In this document: one piece after another, positions 11,801-24,720 of the stretch | Position numbering within the stretch: the first letter of the stretch is position 1 | Layout of the letters: each line of letters starts with the position of its first letter | Source: Psococerastis gibbosa | Taxonomy: Eukaryota; Arthropoda; Insecta; Psocodea; Psocidae | Direction of reading: 5' to 3' | DNA length: 64,000 nucleotides | NCBI GenBank assembly: GCA_963971405.1 | Contig: OZ020485.1 | Span: 496,001-560,000 of the forward strand | Translations under genes and position numbers: made by a program | Notes under the pieces: generated by a model | Database searches by the model: none | What the model was told of the DNA's origin: nothing | Seen by the model: the letters and a program-made list of their open reading frames with translations, nothing else

Positions 11801-14800
11801 TCTTAATTTTGCTTATTTTGGCTCATTGTATTGTACTTAACATTGAGCAATTGCTCCTGCGTGTTCATCGGTGTAAATGTAGCTACAAAAAATTCATTCG
11901 ACAAGAATACGAAAAATAGCTATATACTTATTTTATTTTTTTTAAAGGTCTTGATATGATAAGGGTGTCTTAATTTTGCTTATTTTGGCTCATTGTATTG
12001 TACTTGACATTAAACAATTGCTCCTGCGTGTTCATCGGTTTAAATGTTGCTAAAAAAAATTCATTCGACAAGAATACAAAAAATAGCTATATACTTATTT
12101 TATTTTTTTTAAAGGTCTTGATATGATAAGGGTGTCTTAATTTTGCTTATTTTGGCTCATTGTGTTGTACTTAACATTGAGCAATTGCTCCTGCGTGTTC
12201 ATCGGTGTAAATGTAGCTAAAAAAAATTCATTCGACAAGAATAAGAAAAATAGCTATTTACTTATTTTATTTTTTTAAAGGTTTTAAAAGGATATAGGTG
12301 TCTTAATTTTGCTTATTTTGGCTCACTGTATTGTACTTGACATTGAACAATTGCTCCTGCGTGTTCATCGGTTTAAATGTTGCTAAAAAAAATTCATTCG
12401 ACAAGAATAAAAAAAATGGCTATTTACTTATTTTATTTTTTTTAAAGGTCTTGATATGATAAGGGTGTCTTAATTTTGCTTATTTTGGCTCACTGTATTC
12501 AACTTAACATTGAGCAATTGCTCCTGCGTGTTCATCGGTGTAAATGTAGCAAAAAAAAATTCATTCGACCAGAATAAGAAAAATAGCTATTTACTTATTT
12601 TATTTTTTTTAAAGGTTTTAAAAGATATAGGTGTCTTTATTTTGCTTATTTTGGCTCAATGTATTGTACTTAACATTGAGCAATTGTTCCTGCGTGTTCA
12701 TCGGTGTAAATGTAGCTAAAAAAAATTCATTCGACAAGAATAAGAAAAATAGCTATTTACTTATTTTATTTTTTTAAAGGTCTTAAAAAGATATAGGTGT
12801 CTTAATTTTCCTTGTTTAGGTACATTGTGTAGTACTTAACATTGAGCAATTGCTCCTGCGTGTTCATCGGTGTATATGTTGCTAAAAAAAATTCATTCGA
12901 CAAGAATAAAAAAAATGGCTATTTACTTATTTTATTTTTTTTAAAGGTCTTGATATGATAAGGGTGTCTTAATTTTGCTTACTTTGGCTCACTGTATTCA
13001 ACTTAACATTGAGCAATTGCTCCTGCGTGTTCATCGGTGTAAATGTAGCTAAAAAGAATTCATTCGACCAGAATAAGAAAAATAGCTATTTACTTATTTT
13101 ATTTTTTTTAAAGGTTTTAAAAAGATATAGGTGTCTTTATTTTGCTTATTTTGGCTCAATGTATTGTACTTAACATTGAGCAATTGTTCCTGCGTGTTCG
13201 TCGGTGTAAATGTAGCTAAAAAAAATTCATTCGACAAGAATAAGAAAAATAGCTATTTACTTATTTTATTTTTTTTAAAGGTCTTAAAAAGATATAGGTG
13301 TCTTAATTTTGCTTATTTAGGCTCATTGTATTGTACTTAACATTGGCCACTTGCTCCTGCGTGTCCATCGGTGTAAATGTAGCTACAAAAAATTCATTCG
13401 ACAAGAATACGAAAAATAGCTCTATACTTATTTTATTTTTTTTAAAGGTCTTGATATGACACGGGTGTCTTAATTTGGCTTATTTTTGCTCATTGTATTG
13501 TAATTAACATTGAGCAATTGCTCCTGCGTGTTCATCGGTGTAAATGTAGTTAAAAAAAATTCATTCGACAAGAATAAGAAAAATAGCTATTTACTTATTT
13601 TATTTTTTTAAAGGTTTTAAAAGGATATAGGTGTCTTAATTTTGCTTATTTTGGCTCACTGTATTGTACTTAACATTAAACAATTGCTCCTGCGTGTTCA
13701 TCAGTTTAAATGTTGCTAAAAAAAATTCATTCGACAAGGATAAAAAAAATGGCTATTTACTTATTTTATATTTTTTAAAGGTCTTGATATGATAAGGGTG
13801 TCTTAATTTTGCTTATTTTGGCTCACTGTATTGAACTTAACATTGAGCAATTGCTCCTGCGTGTTCATCGGTGTAAATGTAGCTAAAAAAAATTCATTCG
13901 ACAAGAATAAGAAAAATAGCTATTTACTTATTTTATTTTTTTTAAAGGTTTTAAAAAGATATAGGTGTCGTTATTTTGCTTATTTTGGCTCAATGTATTG
14001 TACTTAACATTGAGCGATTGTTCCTGCGTGTTCATCGGTGTAAATGTAGCTAAAAAAAATTCATTCGACAAGAATAAGAAAAATAGCTATTTACTTATTT
14101 TATTTTTTTTAAAGGTCTTAAAAAGATATAGGTGTCTTAATTTTGCTTATTTAGGCTCATTGTATTGTACTTAACATTGGCCACTTGCTCCTGCGTGTCC
14201 ATCGGTGTAAATGTAGCTACAAAAAATTCATTCGACAAGAATACGAAAAATAGCTATATACTTATTTTATTTTTTTTAAAGGTCTTGATATGACACGGGT
14301 GTCTTAATTTGGCTTATTTAGGCTCACTGTATTGTAATTAACATTGAGCAATTGCTCCTGCGTGTTCATCGGTGTAAATGTTGCTAAAAAAAATTCATTC
14401 GACAAGAATAAAAAAAATGGCTATTTACTTATTTTATTTTTTTTAAAGGTCTTGATATGATAAGGGTGTCTTCATTTTGCTTATTTTGGCTCATTGTATT
14501 GTACTTAACATTGAGCAATTGCTCCTGCGAGTTCATCGGTGTAAATGTAGCTAAAAAAAATTCATTCGACAAGAATAAGAAAAATAGCTATTTACTTATT
14601 TAATTTTTTTTAAAGGTTTTAAAAAGATATAGGTGCCTTAATTTTGCTTATTTTGGCTATTTGCTTATTTAGGCTCATTGTATTGTACTTAACATTGACC
14701 ACTTGCTCCTGCGTGTTCATCGGTGTAAATGTAGCTACATAAAATTCATTCGACAAGAATACGAAAAATAGCTCTATACTTATTTTATTTTTTTTAAAGG

Positions 14801-17530
14801 TCTTGATATGACACGGGTGTCTTAATTTGGCTTATTTTTGCTCATTGTATTGTAATAAACATTGAGCAATTGCTCCTGCGTGTTCATCGGTGTAAATGTA
14901 GCTAAAAAAAATTCATTCGACAAGAATAAGAAAAATAGCTATTTACTTAATTTATTTTTTTAAAGGTTTTAAAAGGATATAGGTGTCTTAATTTTGCTTA
15001 TTTTGGCTCACTGTATTGTACTTGACATTGACCAATTGCTCCTGCGTGTTCATCGGTGTAAATGTGGCTAAAAAAAATTCATTCGACAAGAATAAGAAAA
15101 ATAGCTATTTACATATTTTATTTTTTTAAAGGTTTTAAAAAGATAAAGGTGTCTTAATTTTGCTTATTTTGGCTCATTGTATTGTAATTGACATTGAGAA
15201 ATTGCTCCTGCGTGTTCAACGGTTTAAATGTTGCTAAAAAAAATTCATTCGACAAGAATAAAAAAAATAGCTATTTACTTATTTTATTTTTTTTAAAGGT
15301 CTTGATATGATAAGGGTGTCTTAATTTGGCTTATTTTGGCTCATTGTATTGTACTTAACATTGAGCAATTGCTCCTGCGTGTTCATCGGTGTAAATGTAG
15401 CTAAAAAAAATTCATTCGACAAGAATAAGAAAAATAGCTATTTACTTATTTTATTTTTTTAAAGGTCTTAAAAAGATATAGGTGTCTTAATTTTCCTTGT
15501 TTAGGTACATTGTGTAGTACTTAACATTGAGCAATTGCTCCTGCGTGTTCATCGGTGTAAATGTAGCTACAAAAAATTCATTCGACAAGAATACGAAAAA
15601 TAGCTATATACTTATTTTATTTTTTTTAAAGGTCTTGATATGATAAGGGTGTCTTAATTTTGCTTATTTTGGCTCATTGTATTGCACTTGACATTAAACA
15701 ATTGCTCCTGCGTGTTCATCGGTTTAAATGTTGCTAAAAAAAATTCATTCGACAAGAATACAAAAAATAGCTATATACTTATTTTATTTTTTTTAAAGGT
15801 CTTGATATGATAAGGGTGTCTTAATTTTGCTTATTTTGGCTCATTGTATTGTACTTAACATTGAGCAATTGCTCCTGCGTGTTCATCGGTGTAAATGTAG
15901 CTAAAAAAAATTCATTCGACAAGAATAAGAAAAATAGCTATTTACTTATTTTATTTTTTTAAAGGTCTTGATATGATAAGGGTGTCTTAATTTTGCTTAT
16001 TTTGGCTCATTGTATTGTACTTAACATTGAGCAATTGCTCCTGCGTGTTCATCGGTGTAAATGTAGCTACAAAAAATTCATTCGACAAGAATACGAAAAA
16101 TAGCTATATACTTATTTTATTTTTTTTAAAGGTCTTGATATGATAAGGGTGTCTTAATTTTGCTTATTTTGGCTCATTGTATTGTACTTGACATTAAACA
16201 ATTGCTCCTGCGTGTTCATCGGTTTAAATGTTGCTAAAAAAAATTCATTCGACAAGAATACAAAAAATAGCTATATACTTATTTTATTTTTTTTAAAGGT
16301 CTTGATATGATAAGGGTGTCTTAATTTTGCTTATTTTGGCTCATTGTGTTGTACTTAACATTGAGCAATTGCTCCTGCGTGTTCATCGGTGTAAATGTAG
16401 CTAAAAAAAATTCATTCGACAAGAATAAGAAAAATAGCTATTTACTTATTTTATTTTTTTAAAGGTTTTAAAAGGATATAGGTGTCTTAATTTTGCTTAT
16501 TTTGGCTCACTGTATTGTACTTGACATTGAACAATTGCTCCTGCGTGTTCATCGGTTTAAATGTTGCTAAAAAAAATTCATTCGACAAGAATAAAAAAAA
16601 TGGCTATTTACTTATTTTATTTTTTTTAAAGGTCTTGATATGATAAGGGTGTCTTAATTTTGCTTATTTTGGCTCACTGTATTCAACTTAACATTGAGCA
16701 ATTGCTCCTGCGTGTTCATCGGTGTAAATGTAGCTAAAAAAAATTCATTCGACCAGAATAAGAAAAATAGCTATTTACTTATTTTATTTTTTTTAAAGGT
16801 TTTAAAAGATATAGGTGTCTTTATTTTGCTTATTTTGGCTCAATGTATTGTACTTAACATTGAGCAATTGTTCCTGCGTGTTCATCGGTGTAAATGTAGC
16901 TAAAAAAAATTCATTCGACAAGAATAAGAAAAATAGCTATTTACTTATTTTATTTTTTTAAAGGTCTTAAAAAGATATAGGTGTCTTAATTTTCCTTGTT
17001 TAGGTACATTGTGTAGTACTTAACATTGAGCAATTGCTCCTGCGTGTTCATCGGTGTATATGTTGCTAAAAAAAATTCATTCGACAAGAATAAAAAAAAT
17101 GGCTATTTACTTATTTTATTTTTTTTAAAGGTCTTGATATGATAAGGGTGTCTTAATTTTGCTTATTTTGGCTCACTGTATTCAACTTAACATTGAGCAA
17201 TTGCTCCTGCGTGTTCATCGGTGTAAATGTAGCTAAAAAAAATTCATTCGACCAGAATAAGAAAAATAGCTATTTACTTATTTTATTTTTTTTAAAGGTT
17301 TTAAAAAGATATAGGTGTCTTTATTTTGCTTATTTTGGCTCAATGTATTGTACTTAACATTGAGCAATTGTTCCTGCGTGTTCATCGGTGTAAATGTAGC
17401 TAAAAAAAATTCATTCGACAAGAATAAGAAAAATAGCTATTTACTTATTTTATTTTTTTTAAAGGTCTTTAAAATATATAGGTGTCTTAATTTTGCTTAT
17501 TTAGGCTCATTGTATTGTACTTAACATTGG
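8850..17530 (+). repeat. Higher-order repeat, 4184-bp period (25 monomers), two copies
   Basis: Variant monomers at 8.9-13.3 kb recur at 13.1-17.5 kb with a constant 4184-bp offset, for example the GACACGGGTG/TTTAGGCTCAC unit at about 10092 and 14276. Part of the first copy (about 8.8-12.2 kb) is also related to 3.2-6.65 kb at a 5555-bp offset. The match breaks near 12.2 kb, where GTTGCT in one copy faces GTAGCT in the other. The last units of the second copy carry their own changes. Confidence 0.85.
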
Positions 17531-20500
17531 CCACTTGCTCCTGCGTGTCCATCGGTGTAAATGTAGCTACAAAAAATTCATTCGACAAGAATACGAAAAA
17601 TAGCTATATACTTATTTTATTTTTTTTAAAGGTCTTGATATGACACGGGTGTCTTAATTTGGCTTATTTAGGCTCACTGTATTGTAATTAACATTGAGCA
17701 ATTGCTCCTGCGTGTTCATCGGTGTAAATGTGGCTAAAAAAAATTCATTCGACAAGAATAAGAAAAATAGCTATTTACTTATTTTATTTTTTTAAAGGTT
17801 TTAAAAAGATAAAGGTGTCTTAATTTTGCTTATTTTGGCTCATTGTATTGTACTTGACATTGAGAAATTGCTCCTGCGTGTTCAACGGTTTAAATGTTGC
17901 TAAAAAAAATTCATTCGACAAGAATAAAAAAAATAGCTATTTACTTATTTTATTTTTTTTAAAGGTCTTGATATGATAAGGGTGTCTTAATTTGGCTTAT
18001 TTTGGCTCATTGTATTGTACTTAACATTGAGCAATTGCTCCTGCGTGTTCATCGGTGTAAATGTAGCTAAAAAAAATTCATTCGACAAGAATAAGAAAAA
18101 TAGCTATTTACTTATTTTATTTTTTTAAAGGTCTTAAAAAGATATAGGTGTCTTAATTTTCCTTGTTTAGGTACATTGTGTAGTACTTAACATTGAGCAA
18201 TTGCTCCTGCGTGTTCATCGGTGTAAATGTAGCTACAAAAAATTCATTCGACAAGAATACGAAAAATAGCTATATACTTATTTTATTTTTTTTAAAGGTC
18301 TTGATATGATAAGGGTGTCTTAATTTTGCTTATTTTGGCTCATTGTATTGTACTTGACATTAAACAATTGCTCCTGCGTGTTCATCGGTTTAAATGTTGC
18401 TAAAAAAAATTCATTCGACAAGAATACAAAAAATAGCTATATACTTATTTTATTTTTTTTAAAGGTCTTGATATGATAAGGGTGTCTTAATTTTGCTTAT
18501 TTTGGCTCATTGTATTGTACTTAACATTGAGCAATTGCTGCTGCGTGTTCATCGGTGTAAATGTAGCTAAAAAAAATTCATTCGACAAGAATAAGAAAAA
18601 TAGCTATTTACTTATTTTTTTTTTTTTAAAGGTTTAAAAAAGATATAGGTGTCTTAATTTTGCTTATTTTGGCTCAATGTATTGTACTTAACATTGAGCA
18701 ATTGTTCCTGCGTGTTCATCGGTGTAAATGTAGCTAAAAAAAATTCATTCGACAAGAATAAGAAAAATAGCTATTTACTTATTTTATTTTTTTAAAGGTC
18801 TTAAAAAGACATAGGTGTCTTAATTTTCCTTGTTTAGGTACATTGTGTAGTACTTAACATTGAGCAATTGCTCCTGCGTGTTCATCGGTGTAAATGTAGC
18901 TACAAAAAATTCATTCGACAAGAATACGAAAAATAGCTATATACTTATTTTATTTTTTTTAAAGGTCTTGATATGATAAGGGTGTCTTAATTTTGCTTAT
19001 TTTGGCTCATTGTATTGTACTTGACATTAAACAATTGCTCCTTCGTGTTCATCGGTTTAAATGTTGCTAAAAAAAATTCATTCGACAAGAATACAAAAAA
19101 TAGCTATATACTTATTTTATTTTTTTTAAAGGTCTTGATATGATAAGGGTGTCTTAATTTTGCTTATTTTGGCTCATTGTATTGTACTTAACATTGAGCA
19201 ATTGCTCCTGCGTGTTCATCGGTGTAAATGTAGCTAAAAAAAATTCATTCGACAAGAATAAGAAAAATAGCTATTTACTTATTTTATTTTTTTTAAAGGT
19301 TTAAAAAAGATATAGGTGTCTTAATTTTGCTTATTTTGGCTCAATGTATTGTACTTAACATTGAGCAATTGTTCCTGCGTGTTCATCGGTGTAAATGTAG
19401 CTAAAAAAAATTCATTCGACAAGAATAAGAAAAATAGCTATTTACTTATTTTATTTTTTTAAAGGTTTTAAAAGGATATAGGTGTCTTAATTTTGCTTAT
19501 TTTGGCTCACTGTATTGTACTTGACATTGAACAATTGCTCCTGCGTGTTCATCGGTTTAAATGTTGCTAAAAAAAATTCATTCGACAAGAATAAAAAAAA
19601 TGGCTATTTACTTATTTTATTTTTTTTAAAGGTCTTGATATGATAAGGGTGTCTTAATTTTGCTTATTTTGGCTCACTGTATTGAACTTAACATTGAGCA
19701 ATTGCTCCTGCGTGTTCATCGGTGTAAATGTAGCTAAAAAAAATTCATTCGACAAGAATAAGAAAAATAGCTATTTACTTATTTTATTTTTTTTAAAGGT
19801 CTTAAAAAGATATAGGTGTCTTAATTTTGCTTATTTTGGCTCACTGTATTGAACTTATCATTGAGCAATTGCTCCTGCGTGTTCATCGGTGTAAATGTAG
19901 CTAAAAAAAATTCATTCGACAAGAATAAGAAAAATAGCTATTTACTTATTTTATTTTTTTTAAAGGTTTTAAAAAGATATAGGTGTCTTTATTTTGCTTA
20001 TTTAGGCTCATTGTATTGTACTTGACATTAAACAATTGCTCCTGCGTGTTCATCGGTTTAAATGTTGCTAAAAAAAATTCATTCGACAAGAATACAAAAA
20101 ATAGCTACATACTTATTTTATTTTTTTTAAAGGTCTTGATATGATAAGGGTGTCTTAATTTTGCTTATTTTGGCTCATTGTATTGTACTTAACATTGAGC
20201 AATTGCTCCTGCGTGTTCATCGGTGTAAATGTAGCTAAACAAAATTCATTCGACAAGAATAAGAAAAATAGCTATTTACTTATTTTATTTTTTTTAAAGG
20301 TTTAAAAAAGATATAGGTGTCTTAATTTTGCTTATTTTGGCTCAAAATATTGTACTTAACATTGAGCAATTGTTCCTGCGTGTTCATAGGTGTAAATGTA
20401 GCTAAAAAAAATTCATTCGACAAGAATAAGAAAAATAGCTATTTACTTATTTTATTTTTTTAAAGGTTTTAAAAGGATATAGGTGTCTTAATTTTGCTTA

Positions 20501-20830
20501 TTTTGGCTCACTGTATTGTACTTGACATTGAACAATTGCTCCTGCGTGTTCATCGGTTTAAATGTTGCTAAAAAAAATTCATTCGACAAGAATAAAAAAA
20601 ATGGCTATTTACTTATTTTATTTTTTTTAAAGGTCTTGATATGATAAGGGTGTCTTAATTTTGCTTATTTTGGCTCACTGTATTCAACTTAACATTGAGC
20701 AATTGCTCCTGCGTGTTCATCGGTGTAAATGTAGCTAAAAAAAATTCATTCGACAAGAATAAGAAAAATAGCTATTTACTTATTTAATTTTTTTTAAAGG
20801 TTTTAAAAAGATATAGGTGCCTTAATTTTG
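17530..20830 (+). repeat. Satellite segment rich in diverged CCTTGTTTAGG units
   Basis: This segment has no tandem higher-order copy next to it in the left array. It contains monomers with CCTTGTTTAGGTACATTGTGTAG in place of the usual GCTTATTTTGGCTCATTGTATTG, monomers starting GGTTTAAAAAAGATATAGG, and a CTCCTTCGTG variant at about 19040. Its closest relative in the window lies at a +20292-bp offset (37-40.7 kb). Confidence 0.75.
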
Positions 20831-23800
20831 CTTATTTTGGCTATTTGCTTATTTAGGCTCATTGTATTGTACTTAACATTGACCACTTGCTCCTGCGTGT
20901 TCATCGGTGTAAATGTAGCTACATAAAATTCATTCGACAAGAATACGAAAAATAGCTCTATACTTATTTTATTTTTTTTAAAGGTCTTGATATGACACGG
21001 GTGTCTTAATTTGGCTTATTTTGGCTCATTGTATAGTAATTAACATTGAGCAATTGCTCCTGCGTGTTCATCGGTGTAAATGTAGCTAAAAAAAATTCAT
21101 TCGACAAGAATAAGAAAAATAGCTATTTACTTATTTTATTTTTTTTAAAGGTTTTAAAAAGATATAGGTGTCTTAATTTTGCTTATTTTGGCTCAATGTA
21201 TTGTACTTAACATTGAGCAATTGTTCCTGCGTGTTCATCGGTGTAAATGTAGCTAAAAAAAATTCGTTCGACAAGAATAAGAAAAATAGCTATTTACTTA
21301 TTTTATTTTTTTAAAGGTTTTAAAAGGATATAGGTGTCTTAATTTTGCTTATTTTGGCTCACTGTATTGTACTTGACATTGAACAATTGCTCCTGCGTGT
21401 TCATCGGTTTAAATGTTGCTAAAAAAAATTCATTCGACAAGAATAAAAAAAATGGCTATTTACTTATTTTATTTTTTTTAAAGGTCTTGATATGATAAGG
21501 GTGTCTTAATTTTGCTTATTTTGGCTCACTGTATTGAACTTAACATTGAGCAATTGCTCCTGCGTGTTCATCGGTGTAAATGTAGCTAAAAAAAATTCAT
21601 TCGACAAGAATAAGAAAAATAGCTATTTACTTATTTTATTTTTTTTAAAGGTCTTAAAAAGATATAGGTGTCTTAATTTTGCTTATTTTGGCTCACTGTA
21701 TTGAACTTAACATTGAGCAATTGCTCCTGCGTGTTCATCGGTGTAAATGTAGCTAAAAAAAATTCATTCGACAAGAATAAGAAAAATAGCTATTTACTTA
21801 TTTTATTTTTTTTAAAGGTTTTAAAAAGATATAGGTGTCTTTATTTTGCTTATTTTGGCTCATTGTATTGTACTTGACATTAAACAATTGCTCCTGCGTG
21901 TTCATCGGTTTAAATGTTGCTAAAAAAAATTCATTCGACAAGAATACAAAAAATAGCTACATACTTATTTTATTTTTTTTAAAGGTCTTGATATGATAAG
22001 GGTGTCTTAATTTTGCTTATTTTGGCTCATTGTATTGTACTTAACATTGAGCAATTGCTCCTGCGTGTTCATCGGTGTAAATGTAGCTAAACAAAATTCA
22101 TTCGACAAGAATAAGAAAAATAGCTATTTACTTATTTTATTTTTTTTAAAGGTTTAAAAAAGATATAGGTGTCTTAATTTTGCTTATTTTGGCTCAAAAT
22201 ATTGTACTTAACATTGAGCAATTGTTCCTGCGTGTTCATAGGTGTAAATGTAGCTAAAAAAAATTCATTCGACAAGAATACAAAAAATAGCTATATACTT
22301 ATTTTATTTTTTTTAAAGGTCTTGATATGATAAGGGTGTCTTAATTTTGCTTATTTTGGCTCATTGTATTGTACTTAACATTGAGCAATTGCTCCTGCGT
22401 GTTCATCGGTGTAAATGTAGCTAAAAAAAATTCATTCGACAAGAATAAGAAAAATAGCTATTTACTTATTTTATTTTTTTAAAGGTTTTAAAAGGATATA
22501 GGTGTCTTAATTTTGCTTATTTTGGCTCACTGTATTGTACTTGACATTGAACAATTGCTCCTGCGTGTTCATCGGTTTAAATGTTGCTAAAAAAAATTCA
22601 TTCGACAAGAATAAAAAAAATGGCTATTTACTTATTTTATTTTTTTTAAAGGTCTTGATATGATAAGGGTGTCTTAATTTTGCTTATTTTGGCTCACTGT
22701 ATTGAACTTAACATTGAGCAATTGCTCCTGCGTGTTCATCGGTGTAAATGTAGCTAAAAAAAATTCATTCGACAAGAATAAGAAAAATAGCTATTTACTT
22801 ATTTTATTTTTTTTAAAGGTCTTAAAAAGATATAGGTGTCTTAATTTTGCTTATTTTGGCTCACTGTATTGAACTTAACATTGAGCAATTGCTCCTGCGT
22901 GTTCATCGGTGTAAATGTAGCTAAAAAAAATTCATTCGACAAGAATAAGAAAAATAGCTATTTACTTATTTTATTTTTTTTAAAGGTTTTAAAAAGATAT
23001 AGGTGTCTTTATTTTGCTTATTTTGGCTCATTGTATTGTACTTGACATTAAACAATTGCTCCTGCGTGTTCATCGGTTTAAATGTTGCTAAAAAAAATTC
23101 ATTCGACAAGAATACAAAAAATAGCTACATACTTATTTTATTTTTTTTAAAGGTCTTGATATGATAAGGGTGTCTTAATTTTGCTTATTTTGGCTCATTG
23201 TATTGTACTTAACATTGAGCAATTGCTCCTGCGTGTTCATCGGTGTAAATGTAGCTAAACAAAATTCATTCGACAAGAATAAGAAAAATAGCTATTTACT
23301 TATTTTATTTTTTTTAAAGGTTTAAAAAAGATATAGGTGTCTTAATTTTGCTTATTTTGGCTCAAAATATTGTACTTAACATTGAGCAATTGTTCCTGCG
23401 TGTTCATAGGTGTAAATGTAGCTAAAAAAAATTCATTCGACAAGAATAAGAAAAATAGCTATTTACTTATTTTATTTTTTTAAAGGTTTTAAAAGGATAT
23501 AGGTGTCTTAATTTTGCTTATTTTGGCTCACTGTATTGTACTTGACATTGAACAATTGCTCCTGCGTGTTCATCGGTTTAAATGTTGCTAAAAAAAATTC
23601 ATTCGACAAGAATAAAAAAAATGGCTATTTACTTATTTTATTTTTTTTAAAGGTCTTGATATGATAAGGGTGTCTTAATTTTGCTTATTTTGTTTCACTG
23701 TATTCAACTTAACATTGAGCAATTGCTCCTGCGTGTTCATCGGTGTAAATGTAGCTAAAAAAAATTCATTCGACAAGAATAAGAAAAATAGCTATTTACT

Positions 23801-24428
23801 TATTTAATTTTTTTTAAAGGTTTTAAAAAGATATAGGTGCCTTAATTTTGCTTATTTTGGCTATTTGCTTATTTAGGCTCATTGTATTGTACTTAACATT
23901 GACCACTTGCTCCTGCGTGTTCATCGGTGTAAATGTAGCTACATAAAATTCATTCGACAAGAATACGAAAAATAGCTCTATACTTATTTTATTTTTTTTA
24001 AAGGTCTTGATATGACACGGGTGTCTTAATTTGGCTTATTTTGGCTCATTGTATAGTAATTAACATTGAGCAATTGCTCCTGCGTGTTCATCGGTGTAAA
24101 TGTAGCTACATAAAATTCATTCGACAAGAATACGAAAAATAGCTCTATACTTATTTTATTTTTTTTAAAGGTCTTGATGTGACACGGGTGTCTTAATTTT
24201 GCTTATTTTGGCTCAATGTATTGTACTTAACATTGAGCAATTGTTCCTGCGTGTTCATCGGTGTAAATGTAGCTAAAAAAAATTCATTCGACAAGAATAA
24301 GAAAAATAGCTATTTACTTATTTTATTTTTTTAAAGGTTTTAAAAGGATATAGGTGTCTTAATTTTGCTTATTTTGGCTCACTGTATTGTACTTGACATT
24401 GAACAATTGCTCCTGCGTGTTCATCGGT
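20830..24428 (+). repeat. Higher-order repeat, 3020-bp period (18 monomers), left of transposon
   Basis: The rare ATAGTAATTAAC marker occurs at 21033 and 24053, exactly 3020 bp apart, with the surrounding order of variants preserved (184-bp unit, GACACGGGTG unit, GGATATAGG unit). The copy is cut at 24429 by the transposon. A 7-monomer sub-period (about 1168 bp) also repeats the CTACATACTT unit at about 21957 and 23125. Confidence 0.85.
24109..24192 (+). repeat. Conversion-like patch in a satellite monomer near the transposon
   Basis: This ~84-bp tract (CTACATAAAATTC ... GACACGGG) matches the previous monomer (23941-24023) with a single difference. The corresponding positions of the other 3020-bp copies (near 21089, 27790 and 30810) carry the ordinary CTAAAAAAAATTC ... 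AAAAAGATATAGG version. Total length is unchanged, which fits copying from the neighbouring unit. Confidence 0.65.
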
Positions 24429-24432
24429 TTAA
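24429..24432. repeat. TTAA target-site duplication, left
   Basis: This TTAA lies in the monomer context TCATCGG-TTAA. Together with the copy after the element it corresponds to the single TTAA of the uninterrupted monomer version TCATCGGTTTAAATGTTGC, once the shared bases are merged. Confidence 0.95.
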
Positions 24433-24446
24433 CCTCTTCGTGCATG
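24433..24446 (+). repeat. Left terminal inverted repeat (14 bp)
   Basis: CCTCTTCGTGCATG matches the reverse complement of the right end at 13 of 14 positions; the eighth base differs (G here, A there). It begins with CC directly after TTAA, as in many piggyBac-like elements. Similarity stops after base 14. Confidence 0.94.
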
Positions 24447-24561
24447 ACAGACTTCCCGCTGAGCTAGATTTTTTATTTTTTGGATTTGGGTCCCTTTGGG
24501 TTCCAGAAGTCTCCCTGATTTTTTTCAAAATTTTTCGACTACTAGTTTAGCCTAAAAAACC

Positions 24562-24579
24562 TGTCCTCATGTGAGGACG
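24562..24579. repeat. Subterminal palindromic box 1
   Basis: T-GTCCTCA-TG-TGAGGAC-G: the seven-base arms are perfect inverted repeats around a 2-bp centre. The sequence that follows (GCCATGCAAAAAGG) resembles what follows box 4 (GCATGCATGAAGAGG), the right terminal repeat. Confidence 0.8.
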
Positions 24580-24605
24580 CCATGCAAAAAGGGTATGGCT
24601 TATTT

Positions 24606-24623
24606 TGTCCACACATGGGGACA
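24606..24623. repeat. Subterminal palindromic box 2
   Basis: TGTCCACACATGGGGACA has eight-base arms matching at seven positions around a 2-bp centre. It lies 27 bp after box 1 and shares the TGTCC...GGACA frame. Confidence 0.72.
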
Positions 24624-24691
24624 TCAAATGAAAGGGTATGCGATTATTTAAAAAAAAAACAGTGCGGCATTGCTGTGAGAACAAAACTGTC

Positions 24692-24697
24692 TTTAAT
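24692..24697 (-). terminator. Possible ATTAAA polyadenylation signal of the transposase
   Basis: The minus strand reads ATTAAA 23 nt after the stop codon. It is a common variant signal but stands alone, with no clear downstream element. A transcript running on would meet AATAAA motifs on the minus strand of every satellite monomer, the nearest about 105 bp beyond the element. Confidence 0.3.
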
Positions 24698-24720
24698 CTT
24701 GAACATACTTATGGACCTTT

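Larger units (their letters stand above)
1..24428 (+). repeat. AT-rich ~167-bp satellite array, left part
   Basis: About 146 head-to-tail monomers fill this stretch with no other sequence between them. Spacing between successive copies of the CAATTG core is 166-168 bp, except for 184-bp variants. All copies share the same order of landmarks: AAAGG, GTGTCTTAATTTTGC, a GAGCAATTGCTC dyad, GCTCCTGCGTGTTCATCGG, an A-run of seven or eight, ATTCATTCGACAAGAATA, then TTATTTTA and a T-run of seven or eight. Two main versions of the start of the unit exist, GGTCTTGATATGATAAGG and GGTTTTAAAAAGATATAGG, and they are interspersed rather than strictly alternating. Monomers are all in one orientation and run off the left edge. 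No ATG-initiated gene-like frame is seen. A monomer near nucleosomal length in a homogeneous array is typical of pericentromeric or centromeric satellites; the location here is inferred. Confidence 0.98.
24447..24720. other. Non-coding left subterminal region and 3' UTR side of the transposon
   Basis: These 274 bp lie between the left terminal repeat and the transposase stop codon (TAA at 24723-24721). They contain two palindromic boxes and a run of A (24651-24659), and no other gene. Short plus-strand frames through here are antisense to the transposase or start without a convincing signal. Confidence 0.8.

Noticed and set aside
1-24428. CRISPR array
   Set aside because: The repeat is contiguous 167-bp units with no short-repeat/unique-spacer structure; the whole unit is repeated.
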